64,000 nucleotides of DNA. Origin: Pseudomonas fluorescens. GTDB taxonomy: Bacteria > Pseudomonadota > Gammaproteobacteria > Pseudomonadales > Pseudomonadaceae. This document shows, one piece after another, positions 47,472-56,100 of this stretch (the first letter of the stretch is position 1; every line of letters begins with the position of its first letter). The stretch spans positions 62,001 to 126,000 of the forward strand of contig NZ_CABVHK010000018.1 in NCBI RefSeq assembly GCF_902497785.1, read 5' to 3'. Made by a program: the position numbers and the translations under genes. The notes beneath the pieces are model-generated. The model was not told the origin of the DNA. It did no database searches and saw only the letters and a program-made list of their open reading frames with translations.

Positions 47472-49274
47472 CTAGTTGACCTGGTCGGCGATGCGCTGTG
47501 GCACCGGAATCTGGATCTCCAGCAGTTGCTGGGCGAAAGCCTTGCCTTGCGGGTCTATCCGCAGGCTGGCGATACCGCCGCCGCCCAAGGCGTTTTCCAG
47601 TAGAAAATTCAGGCTGTGGGTGGCCGGCAAATACCAGCGCTCGACGCGGCCATGAATGGGGTCGAGCACATGGCGCATCCAGTCGACGAGCACTTCCGGG
47701 GTCAAGGCTTCGGCGATCCACGGCAAGTACTCGGGATCGCGTGCCATGACGCCGATATTGCTGTGATTGCCCTTGTCGCCCGAGCGCGCGACCGCCAGTT
47801 TGATCAGCGCCACGCTGGCATCGGCGCGGCCCGTGGGTTTTGGTGGGTCGAGCGGTACAGGCAGGTCAGCGGTGGCGAGTGTATCGAGGGCGGGCAGGGC
47901 GCACGGATGGCGCTGGCCCTTGAAATCAATGTCCAGCGTGCAGGCGCTTTTGTCGATGAGGAACGAGAATAGCCGGATCAGCGGATACACCGTCGGCCGT
48001 CCGCCGACGATCCCGGTCAACCCCGGCGCCATGCCGGTGGCGGCCTGGGCAATTTCCCGGGAGAACAGGATCAACGCCTGCTTGTTCGAATGCCGCACGG
48101 CGAGCTTGATCACCACTTCGCGGCTGTCCTGACGTTGCCCGTGCGGGCCGTAAGTGGCCTCGCTGCCCAGCAGTTCGATGTTCACTTCGCTGTAGGGTGG
48201 CCAGCCGCGCTGGCTGAAGATTTCAGAAGTCTTGTTGATGATCGCTTCGCTGACGCGCCGCGCCTTGTCCAGCGCGTCGATCCCGGCGATCAGGCAACTG
48301 GCGGTGCAGCGGAAACCGTCTGGATACGTCGCGCTGACCTTGTATTGATCCGTCGGCGGCAGGCCTCTGGCGCCATGCACCTGCACCGCGTTCTTGCCTT
48401 GTTGTTGAAGTTTGACCTGAGTGAAGTCGCAGATCACATCGGGCAGCAGATAGGCCTGCGGGTTGCCGATTTCGTAAAGCATCTGCTCGCCGACGGTCAG
48501 TGGCGTGATCAGGCCACCGGAGCCTGCGGGTTTGCTGACGATGAATTGGCTGTCGGCGCTGACTTCGACGATGGGAAAGCCGATGTGCTCGTAGTCCGGC
48601 ACGTCGCGCCAATCGGTGAAGTTACCGCCCGTGCACTGGGCGCCGCATTCGATGATGTGGCCGGCGAGGGCGGCTTGCGCGAGTTTGTCGTAGTCGTGCC
48701 AGGACCAGCCGAATTCGTGCACCAGCGCTGCGCTGACCACGGCGCTGTCGACCACGCGGCCGGTGATCACGATGTCCGCACCCAGGCGCAATGCTTCGAC
48801 AATGCCCGGTGCGCCGAGGTAGGCGTTGGTGGAGACGCACATCGGCGGCAAAGGCGCGCCGCTGAACATTTCGTGGATGCCGTGGCTGCTCAGCTGTTTG
48901 AATTGCGGTTGCAGATCATCGCCCAGCAACACGGCGATCTTCAGCGCCACACCGGCCTTGTCGCAGGCGGCTTGCAGCGCGGCGGCGCAGGCCTGTGGAT
49001 TGATCCCGCCGGCATTGCTGATGACGCGGATGTTCTGTTCGGCAAGTTGCCCCAGCAGGGGGCTGAGGACTTCAATGAAGTCGCCGGCGTACCCGGCCTG
49101 CGGGTCTTTCATCCGTGCGCCGGCCATGATCGACATCGTGATCTCGGCCAGATAATCGAACACCAGGTAGTCCAGGCGTCCGCCTTCCACCAGTTGCGCG
49201 GCGGCGGTGGAAGTGTCGCCCCAGAAGGCGCTGGCGCAACCGATGCGAATCGTTTCAGGCACAGCCTTGTCCAT
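47472..49274 (-). CDS. atuA: Acyclic terpene utilization protein AtuA
   Basis: The 600-residue protein belongs to the AtuA (DUF1446) family: IRIGCASAFWGDTSTAAAQL at the N-terminus, YLVFDYLAEITMSIMA, ISNAGGINPQACA, and a C-terminal domain with LAVARSGDKGNHSNIGVMARDP. It is required for citronellol/geraniol growth in P. aeruginosa, but its reaction is uncertain; it is proposed to act on 3-hydroxy-3-isohexenylglutaryl-CoA. GGAGG six bases upstream fixes ATG 49274. It is the first gene of atuABCDEF, reading away from atuR. Confidence 0.93.
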   Translation of the reverse strand: MDKAVPETIRIGCASAFWGDTSTAAAQLVEGGRLDYLVFDYLAEITMSIMAGARMKDPQAGYAGDFIEVLSPLLGQLAEQNIRVISNAGGINPQACAAALQAACDKAGVALKIAVLLGDDLQPQFKQLSSHGIHEMFSGAPLPPMCVSTNAYLGAPGIVEALRLGADIVITGRVVDSAVVSAALVHEFGWSWHDYDKLAQAALAGHIIECGAQCTGGNFTDWRDVPDYEHIGFPIVEVSADSQFIVSKPAGSGGLITPLTVGEQMLYEIGNPQAYLLPDVICDFTQVKLQQQGKNAVQVHGARGLPPTDQYKVSATYPDGFRCTASCLIAGIDALDKARRVSEAIINKTSEIFSQRGWPPYSEVNIELLGSEATYGPHGQRQDSREVVIKLAVRHSNKQALILFSREIAQAATGMAPGLTGIVGGRPTVYPLIRLFSFLIDKSACTLDIDFKGQRHPCALPALDTLATADLPVPLDPPKPTGRADASVALIKLAVARSGDKGNHSNIGVMARDPEYLPWIAEALTPEVLVDWMRHVLDPIHGRVERWYLPATHSLNFLLENALGGGGIASLRIDPQGKAFAQQLLEIQIPVPQRIADQVN

Positions 49275-49304
49275 AGCCACCTCCGACAGAAGTGCGTCGA
49301 GACT

Positions 49305-49365
49305 ACCAAGCAAGCGCTTGGTTTGTAAATGCCTTGAATAACTTCTTCCCGAGCGCTTGCTTGGT
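49305..49365. promoter_or_regulatory. AtuR operator: 14-bp inverted repeat in the atuA-atuR region
   Basis: ACCAAGCAAGCGCT (49305-49318) and AGCGCTTGCTTGGT (49352-49365) are exact reverse complements 33 bp apart. Each overlaps a smaller palindrome (CAAGCGCTTG at 49311). They sit 31 bp upstream of atuA and 74 bp upstream of atuR, as expected for the TetR-type repressor AtuR controlling both directions. Confidence 0.8.
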
Positions 49366-49438
49366 TGCCTTCGCCAGCTTAAATTGCCCGCGCAACCCCG
49401 CTGTTTTCAGCGGTGAACTGGACTGTAGGAGAGAACGG

Positions 49439-50065
49439 GTGGACGAGCAAACAGCCCTGAAGGTCATGCGCGAACTGGTCGACAGCGGCCAGTTGACCGA
49501 CCCGGACAGCGCTCGCGGCAAATTGCTGCAAGTGGCCGCTCACCTGTTTCGCAATAAAGGCTTTGAACGCACCACTGTGCGCGATCTGGCGGGCGCCGTG
49601 GGCATTCAGTCGGGCAGTATTTTTCACCACTTCAAAAGCAAGGACGAGATCCTGCGGGCGGTGATGGAGGAAACTGTTCGTTACAACACCGCGTTAATGC
49701 GTGCAGCATTGGCCGAGGCCGGCAACGTGCGCGAACGGTTGCTGGCGCTGATTCGCTGCGAATTGCAGTCAATCATGGGCGGCAGTGGCGAAGCCATGGC
49801 GGTGTTGGTGTACGAGTGGCGTTCGCTGTCCGAAGAGGGACAGGCGCAGGTCCTGGCATTGCGTGACATCTATGAAGACCTCTGGCTGCAAGTGCTGGGA
49901 GAGGCCAAGGACGGCGGTTTGATCCGCGGGGATGTCTTTGTGACCCGGCGTTTTCTGACCGGTGCGCTGTCCTGGACCACCACCTGGTTTCGGCCCGGTG
50001 GCAGCATGAGTCTCGATCAATTGGCCGATGAGGCGTTGATTCTGGTGCTCGAAGAAAAACAATAA
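49439..50065 (+). CDS. atuR: TetR-family repressor of the atu operon
   Basis: The 208-residue regulator has an N-terminal TetR helix-turn-helix (GFERTTVRDLAGAVGIQSGS, then IFHHFKSKDEIL, about residues 40-75) and a helical ligand domain. AGGAGA before GTG 49439 supports this start; the frame is open upstream through the operator. It is divergent from atuA, and the inverted repeat between them is its probable binding site. AtuR of P. aeruginosa is released by pathway acyl-CoA intermediates. Confidence 0.9.
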   Translation: MDEQTALKVMRELVDSGQLTDPDSARGKLLQVAAHLFRNKGFERTTVRDLAGAVGIQSGSIFHHFKSKDEILRAVMEETVRYNTALMRAALAEAGNVRERLLALIRCELQSIMGGSGEAMAVLVYEWRSLSEEGQAQVLALRDIYEDLWLQVLGEAKDGGLIRGDVFVTRRFLTGALSWTTTWFRPGGSMSLDQLADEALILVLEEKQ

Positions 50066-50152
50066 TTTGCCGATGGTGGCAGGAAACTGGCTAAGTGGCC
50101 GAAACCACCTAGCTTGAATGGATTGAAGCGTACTTTCTGGGGAGTGGTGGTT

Positions 50153-50950
50153 TTGAAGTCTTCGCCAATTCGGACGGCCTCGGGGCTTTTGCTGGCTGCA
50201 CTTGCGGCGTTGTGGGTGTTGCCGTCTGCGGCCGCGCAACTGGTGCGGGTCGGTGCTGCGCATTTCCCGCCCTATACCGTGCGCCCGGAGTCCGGGGCCG
50301 ACACCGGTTTGCTGCCGCAGTTGGTCGAAGCGCTCAATGCCTTGCAAAGCGACTACCAATTCGTGCTGGTGCCGACTTCCATCCCGCGACGCTTCGGTGA
50401 TTTCAAGCAGGCCCGGGTGGACATGGCGATTTTCGAGAACCCGAACTGGGGCTGGAAGGACATCCCTCACACCACCGTCGACATGGGCCTGGAAGACGCC
50501 GAGATTTTTGTCGCACAACGCCTGCCAAACCGTCAGCAGAATTACTTCGCCGAGCTCGTCGGCAAGCGTCTGGCGCTGTTCAGCGGTTATCACTACGAAT
50601 TCGCCAACTTCAATGCCGACCCGAAATTCCTCGCGCAAAACTACAACGCCACGCTGACTTATTCCCACGACAGCAACCTGCTGATGGTGCTGCGCGGGCG
50701 TGCCGACATTGCCTTGGTGACCCGCTCCTACCTGAGCGATTACCTGCTGCGCAACGAGAAAGTCGCCGATCAGTTGCTGGTGTCTGCGCGCATCGATCAG
50801 GTCTATCACCACTACGCCATCTTGCGTCCCACGGCGCCGATCAGTGGCGAGGCATTCGGCACGCTGCTGCAAAGGTTGCGCGACAACGGGCAGATGCTGA
50901 AGATTTTCGATCCCTACAAAATTGCGGTAGTACCGGTGCCGGGGAGCTGA
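50153..50950 (+). CDS. Periplasmic substrate-binding protein (SBP_bac_3 family), orphan
   Basis: The 265-residue precursor has a signal peptide (LLLAALAALWVLPSAAA, cleavage near residue 27). A type II periplasmic binding fold follows (VRVGAAHFPPYTVRP, FKQARVDMAIFENPN, LRGRADIALVTRSYL). No permease or ATPase is adjacent, so it may serve a sensor or a distant transporter. GGGGAG supports TTG 50153; an upstream TTG at 50114 would disrupt the signal-peptide N-region. The ligand is unknown. Confidence 0.85.
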   Translation: MKSSPIRTASGLLLAALAALWVLPSAAAQLVRVGAAHFPPYTVRPESGADTGLLPQLVEALNALQSDYQFVLVPTSIPRRFGDFKQARVDMAIFENPNWGWKDIPHTTVDMGLEDAEIFVAQRLPNRQQNYFAELVGKRLALFSGYHYEFANFNADPKFLAQNYNATLTYSHDSNLLMVLRGRADIALVTRSYLSDYLLRNEKVADQLLVSARIDQVYHHYAILRPTAPISGEAFGTLLQRLRDNGQMLKIFDPYKIAVVPVPGS

Positions 50951-50985
50951 CTTCGCGCCACAGGTCGCACATTTGCCGATTCGGT

Positions 50986-51009
50986 TAAATTTCCCGCGCT
51001 GACTCACGT
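50986..51009 (+). promoter_or_regulatory. PvdS iron-starvation box upstream of the acyltransferase gene
   Basis: TAAAT (50986-50990), 16 bases, then CGT (51007-51009) is a full match to the PvdS promoter core TAAAT-N16/17-CGT. It lies 41 bp before the ATG of the IucB-like gene, which places that gene in the pyoverdine regulon. Confidence 0.75.
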
Positions 51010-51049
51010 CACATTGTTGAACTGTCGACGATTATCGTGAGCCCGACCC

Positions 51050-52054
51050 ATGCCCAATCTGAATGACCTGACTGCCTTGGCATTGCCGACCGGCAGTCGC
51101 CTTGTCGCTGATGAAACTCAATGCCGACTGAGCCTGAGCCTCGACGCCCAGCCGCTGATTACGCTGCAGCTGGTGCGCGAACCGCAACTGCAGTTGCGCG
51201 CCGAACCGGGTTACGACGCTCAGGCATTGTGGGCCGCCGCTTATTGGCTGTTCGCCCGAGACGCGGATTGCCAACGCCTGACCTGGTACCTGGAAGAAGT
51301 GCCAATGCAAGCGGTGCTCAGCGGATTGCTCGTCCCGACCGACATCGCCGGCCAGTATCACAGCGAGCGCACGCTGTTCTGGCAATTGCCGCAACCTTGG
51401 CTGGGGGCGTCGCTGACCAGCAGTTATCCTCAGCTAATGGTGATCAGCGCCGGCAAGCGTCATCCATTGCGTGCGATGAAACCCCAAGGTGAAGTGTATC
51501 GGCGTTTCGATGCGCAATTGGGCGCGTGGATTTCCCTGCGTACCGTGGACATCGAGCAAGATCTGCCGCGGTTCAACCGCTGGCAGAACAGCGCACGGGT
51601 CGCCCGTTTCTGGCAGGAGGAGGGCAGTCTCGAACAGCATCGCGAGTACCTGGGCAAACTGGAAGCCGATCCCCACACCCTGCCGCTGATCGGCTGTTTC
51701 GATGATCAGCCTTTTGCTTATTTCGAAGCCTACTGGGCCAAGGAAGACCGCATCGCGCCGTTCTATGAGGCGGGCGATTACGACCGTGGCATTCACATGC
51801 TGGTCGGCGAAGAAAACCATCGGGGTCCGCACAAGGTGGCGAGCTGGTTATCGGCGTTGACGCATTACCTGTTTCTGGACGATCCACGCACTCAGCGCAT
51901 CGTCGCCGAGCCGCGCGCCGACAACGCGAAGATGATCGGGTACATGCAGGGTCAGCGTTTTCATTGCGAGAAAGAGTTCGACTTTCCGCACAAGCGCGCG
52001 GCGTTGATGGTGCTGGGGCGCGAGCGCTTTTTTGAGCGGTGTGGGTTGGCGTAA
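51050..52054 (+). CDS. IucB/AlcB-like siderophore acyltransferase (GNAT fold), probable hydroxyornithine acetylase
   Basis: The 334-residue product has a weakly conserved N-terminal half. Its C-terminal AlcB-type GNAT domain (about residues 160-330) includes the segments RFWQEEGSLEQHREYL, FDDQPFAYFEAYWAKED, DYDRGIHMLVGEENHRGP and EPRADNAKMIGYMQ. IucB/AlcB enzymes acylate N-hydroxylated diamines in siderophore synthesis. A PvdS box precedes the gene and pvdS lies just beyond, so it probably acetylates N5-hydroxyornithine for pyoverdine, the role I recall for PvdYII. That would predict an acetyl-hydroxyornithine residue in the side chain. The start ATG 51050 is unambiguous. Confidence 0.85.
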   Translation: MPNLNDLTALALPTGSRLVADETQCRLSLSLDAQPLITLQLVREPQLQLRAEPGYDAQALWAAAYWLFARDADCQRLTWYLEEVPMQAVLSGLLVPTDIAGQYHSERTLFWQLPQPWLGASLTSSYPQLMVISAGKRHPLRAMKPQGEVYRRFDAQLGAWISLRTVDIEQDLPRFNRWQNSARVARFWQEEGSLEQHREYLGKLEADPHTLPLIGCFDDQPFAYFEAYWAKEDRIAPFYEAGDYDRGIHMLVGEENHRGPHKVASWLSALTHYLFLDDPRTQRIVAEPRADNAKMIGYMQGQRFHCEKEFDFPHKRAALMVLGRERFFERCGLA

Positions 52055-52094
52055 CGAGTTTGGCTCAAGGTGTGTGCTTGCCTTGAGTGAAGCG

Positions 52095-52158
52095 TTCGCG
52101 AGCAGGCTCGCTCCCACAGGGTTAGCGTTGTACCTGTGGGAGCGAGCCTGCTCGCGAA
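52095..52158. repeat. REP-type inverted pair, 26-bp perfect arms
   Basis: The arms 52095-52120 and 52133-52158 are exact reverse complements with a 12-bp spacer. They share the sequence of the elements at 42930 and 2146. The pair sits between the convergent acyltransferase and pvdS genes, where the hairpin could also stop transcription. Confidence 0.92.
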
Positions 52159-52180
52159 AGGGGCAATGACATTTCGGATC

Positions 52181-52729
52181 CTAGCGACGGGCAAACGTAT
52201 CCGCCCGACTCCCCGACACTTTGCGGCAGTGCACCAGCGCATCGCGAATCATGAAGTTCACCAGGGTCGGTGAAACGCCGAGCTCCTTGGCGATGTCCTT
52301 TTGCGGCACGCCATGCAGGCGGTACATCTCGAAGGCGTAACGGGTGCGGCTGGGCAGTTCGGTGAGCGCGTCGGCGATGTGTTCCAGGGTCGAGAAATTG
52401 ATATGCGAGGTTTCCGGCGAAGCGCCCTGAATCACCACATTCAGCCCTTCCTCTTCAGGCCCCGAATACTTCTGCTCCAGCGCCTGTTTGCGGTAGTGAT
52501 CGATCGCCAGGTTGCGCACGATCTGGAACAGGTAGCTCAACTGAGCCTTGATCGAAGACGTGATCTGCGGTGCCGATTGCAGGCGGAAGAACGCATCCTG
52601 AACCACATCCTCGGCACGTGACCGGCAACCGGTAATGCGCGCGGCAATCTTGACCAGAATCAGTCGATTGTCGACGAATGCCTGAAGTAGCGGTGAATCG
52701 CACCTGCTTGTGGATACTTGTTCCGTCAT
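52181..52729 (-). CDS. pvdS: Iron-starvation ECF sigma factor PvdS (PfrI/PbrA type)
   Basis: The 182-residue sigma factor is near-identical in my memory to P. aeruginosa PvdS over most of its length: LLQAFVDNRLILVKIAARIT, CRSRAEDVVQDAFFRLQSAP, YLFQIVRNLAIDHYRKQALE, and the -35-binding region VPQKDIAKELGVSPTLVNFM. It directs transcription of pyoverdine genes and is itself held by the anti-sigma factor FpvR. The start ATG 52729 matches family length. A Fur box lies about 83 bp upstream, giving iron repression. It is divergent from pvdL. Confidence 0.97.
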   Translation of the reverse strand: MTEQVSTSRCDSPLLQAFVDNRLILVKIAARITGCRSRAEDVVQDAFFRLQSAPQITSSIKAQLSYLFQIVRNLAIDHYRKQALEQKYSGPEEEGLNVVIQGASPETSHINFSTLEHIADALTELPSRTRYAFEMYRLHGVPQKDIAKELGVSPTLVNFMIRDALVHCRKVSGSRADTFARR

Positions 52730-52811
52730 GGAAATCACCTTGCTGCAAATGGGGTCGTGGGACGGCACGGGGGGCTGAGGCGTCCTACACATCGAGCGAC
52801 AAATTATGTTG

Positions 52812-52830
52812 AATGATAATGATTGTCAAT
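52812..52830. promoter_or_regulatory. Fur box of pvdS
   Basis: GAATGATAATGATTGTCAA resembles the Fur consensus GATAATGATAATCATTATC, with repeated (A/G)ATAAT-type hexamers. It is centred about 92 bp before the pvdS start, as expected for the iron-repressed pvdS promoter. Confidence 0.75.
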
Positions 52831-52934
52831 TGAGAAAGAGAATTAATGATCCGCGAAAGTGCAAAGTGAGAACTGCGACACGCTGACGCACCCGCTTGCG
52901 GCACCCGGCCCCGTTGACGATTCAGGCTGCCGAC

Positions 52935-52958
52935 TAATTATTCGTAGGTTCCATCCGT
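52935..52958 (+). promoter_or_regulatory. PvdS iron-starvation box of pvdL (one mismatch)
   Basis: TAATT, 16 bases, then CGT differs from TAAAT-N16-CGT at one base. It lies 156 bp before the pvdL ATG. The 384-bp gap 52730-53113 holds this box and the Fur box, and I see nothing else in it. Confidence 0.6.
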
Positions 52959-53113
52959 TCTCATTGGTGAATGGCTCCGGGCGCTAGCCCCGGCCACAAC
53001 AGCATTCCCAATGCCTCGCGCGGTCGGCGAAGACTGCGTCCTGCACGCTCCTCGATGGGCGTGACACGAGAAAACCGATTCCATTTGCAAGCCGAATTCA
53101 GGCAGGAAACCCC

Positions 53114-56100
53114 ATGACCGACGCGTTCGAAATACCTGGCACTCTGGTCCAAGCCCTTCAACGCCGCGCGGCCCTGACGCCGGATCGGGTGGCCTTGCGT
53201 TTTCTCGCCGAAACCCCGGAACAGGCCGTGGTGCTCACCTATCGCGAGCTGGACCAACGGGCGCGCACCATTGCCGGTGCGTTGCAGGCCGAGACCGATT
53301 TTGGCGATCGCGCGGTGCTGTTGTTTCCCAGTGGTGCGGATTACGTCGCGGCGTTTTTTGGCTGCCTGTACGCGGGCGTGATCGCGGTGCCAGCTTATCC
53401 GCCGGAGTCGGCCAAACGTCATCACCAGGAACGTCTGCTCTCGATCATCAACGATGCCGAACCGCGCCTGCTGCTGACCCGCGCAGATTTGGGCGATGCG
53501 TTGCAGCAGATTGAAGGCGCACCGCCTCTTTTGTGCGTCGACACGCTTGACGCTGCACTGGCCGAGCGCTGGATCGAGCCGAACCTGGAAGACGATCACA
53601 TCGCCTTCCTGCAATACACCTCTGGCTCCACGGCGTTGCCCAAGGGCGTGCAGGTCAGTCACGGCAACCTGGTGGCCAATGAACTGCTGATTCGCCACGG
53701 CTTCGGTATCGACTTGAACCCGGACGACGTGATCGTCAGCTGGCTGCCGCTGTACCACGACATGGGCTTGATCGGCGGTTTGCTGCAGCCGGTTTTCAGC
53801 GGTGTGCCGTGCGTGTTGATGTCGCCGGCGTACTTCCTCGGCCGGCCATTGCGCTGGCTCGAGGCGATCAGCGAGTACGGCGGCACCATCAGCGGCGGGC
53901 CGGATTTTGCCTATCGCCTGTGCAGCGAACGAGTCAGCGCATCGGCGCTGGAACGTCTCGACCTGAGCGGCTGGCGCGTGGCGTATTCGGGCTCCGAGCC
54001 GATTCGTCTCGACACACTGGAACGCTTCGCCGAGAAGTTTGCCCCGTGCGGTTTTACCGCGGACCGTTTCATGGCGACTTACGGCTTGGCCGAAGCGACC
54101 TTGTTCGTCGCCGGCACACCCCGTGGCAAAGGCATTGGCAACTTGCGCGTGGACGACCAGGCGTTGGCGCAGAACAGTGCCCAACCGGGCGAGGGCAGCG
54201 CGATCATGAGTTGCGGCATCAGCCAGCCGGGTCACGCGGTGCTGATTGTCGATCCGTCAGCACTCAACGAATTGCCCGACAACGCGGTGGGCGAAGTCTG
54301 GGCCAGCGGGCCGAGCATCGCTCACGGTTACTGGCGCAACCCCGAAGCGTCCGCCGACACCTTTGTCCGGCACGCGGGGAAAACCTGGCTGCGCACCGGC
54401 GACCTGGGCTTCATGCGCGGCGGTGAGCTGTTCATCACCGGGCGCCTGAAAGACCTGCTGATCGTGCGCGGCCACAACCTGTACCCGCAAGACATCGAGC
54501 AGACCCTCGAGCGCGAGGTGGAAGTGGTGCGCAAGGGGCGCGTCGCTGCGTTCGCGGTGAATATCGACGGCGAGGAAGGTATCGGCATCGCCGCGGAAAT
54601 CAGCCGCAGTGTGCAGAAAATCCTTGCGCCCGAGGCGCTGATCAAAGCCATTCGCCAAGCGGTCGCCGAGGCGTATCAGCAAGCCCCAAGTGTGGTGGTG
54701 TTGCTTAATCCGGGTTCGCTGCCGAAGACCTCCAGCGGCAAACTGCAGCGTTCGGCGTGCCGCAATCGCCTGGTGGATGGCAGCCTTGACAGCTACGCGG
54801 TGTTCCCGTCGGCGGCGCCTGAAAACGCAGCGGCAACCGAGCCGCAATCCGAGCTGCAAACCCTCATTGGGCAGATTTGGGGCGAGCAGTTACAGGTGAA
54901 AAAGGTCAATGCCGACGACCATTTCTTCCTGCTCGGCGGCAACTCCATCGCGGCCACGCAAGTGGTGGCGCGTCTGCGCGAAGCACTCGGTCTGGAGCTG
55001 AGCCTGCGCTTGCTGTTCGAAGCGCCGACGCTGGGCGCGTTCACCGCGGCGGTTGTTCGGCAGCAACAGGACGGCGGCCTCGCCCAAGGCATGATCAATA
55101 CCCTGTCGCGCAGCGGAGCGCTGCCGCAATCCCTGGCGCAAAACCGTTTGTGGATCACTTGGCAACTGGACCCACAGAGCAGCGCCTACACCATTCCCGG
55201 TGCACTGCGCCTGCGCGGCGAACTGGACGAAGATGCGGTGCGCGTCAGTTTCCAGCAATTGATCGAGCGCCACGAATCCCTGCGCACGCGCTTCTTCGAG
55301 CGCGATGGCGTGGCGCTGCAACAGGTCGACGCGGCGAGCACTTTCAACCTGCAAACGATCGACATCAGCGACTTGCCCGTGGCCGAACGTGAGGCCCGCG
55401 CGCAACAGATCCGCGAGGACGAAGCGCGCACCCTGTTCGATCTGCAGAAGGGTCCGCTGCTGTGGGTGACGCTGGTGCGCCTGGATGAGCAAGATCACCA
55501 GTTGCTGGTGACGTTGCACCACATCATCGCCGACGGCTGGTCGCTGAACGTATTGATAGACGAATTCTCCCGGCTGTATGCCGCAGCGTCCCAAGGCCAG
55601 ACGGCGACGCTTGCGCCATTGCTGACCCGGTACGCCGACTACGGCAGCTGGCAGCGCCAATGGCTGGCGCAAGGCGAGGGCGAACGGCAACTGGCGTACT
55701 GGAAAGCACAGTTGGGCGACGAGCATCCAGTCTTGAGCCTGGCCACCGATCACCCGCGTTCGGCGCAACAGTTGCGCAGCGCCGCCCGTCACACCGTCAA
55801 GCTGGACGTGAACCTGAGCGCTGCGATTCGCCAAACTGCCCTGGCTCACCAATCCACCCCATTCATGCTCTTGCTCGCCGCGTTGCAAAGCCTGTTGCAC
55901 CGCTACAGCGGCCAACGCGATATTCGCATTGGCGTGCCCAATGCCAATCGTCCGCGCCTGGAAACCCAAGGGCTGATCGGCTTCTTCATTAACACCCAGG
56001 TAATGCGCGCCGAGGTCGATTCGCGGCAGTCCTTTGTGGAACTGCTGGGGCAAACCCGGCAAGCGGTACTGGACGCGCAAGCGCATCAGGACTTGCCCTA

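Noticed and set aside
49292..49438. Upstream extension of AtuR to 49292
   Set aside because: It would run through the inverted-repeat operator, lacks TetR-like sequence, and the GTG at 49439 has a good ribosome site.
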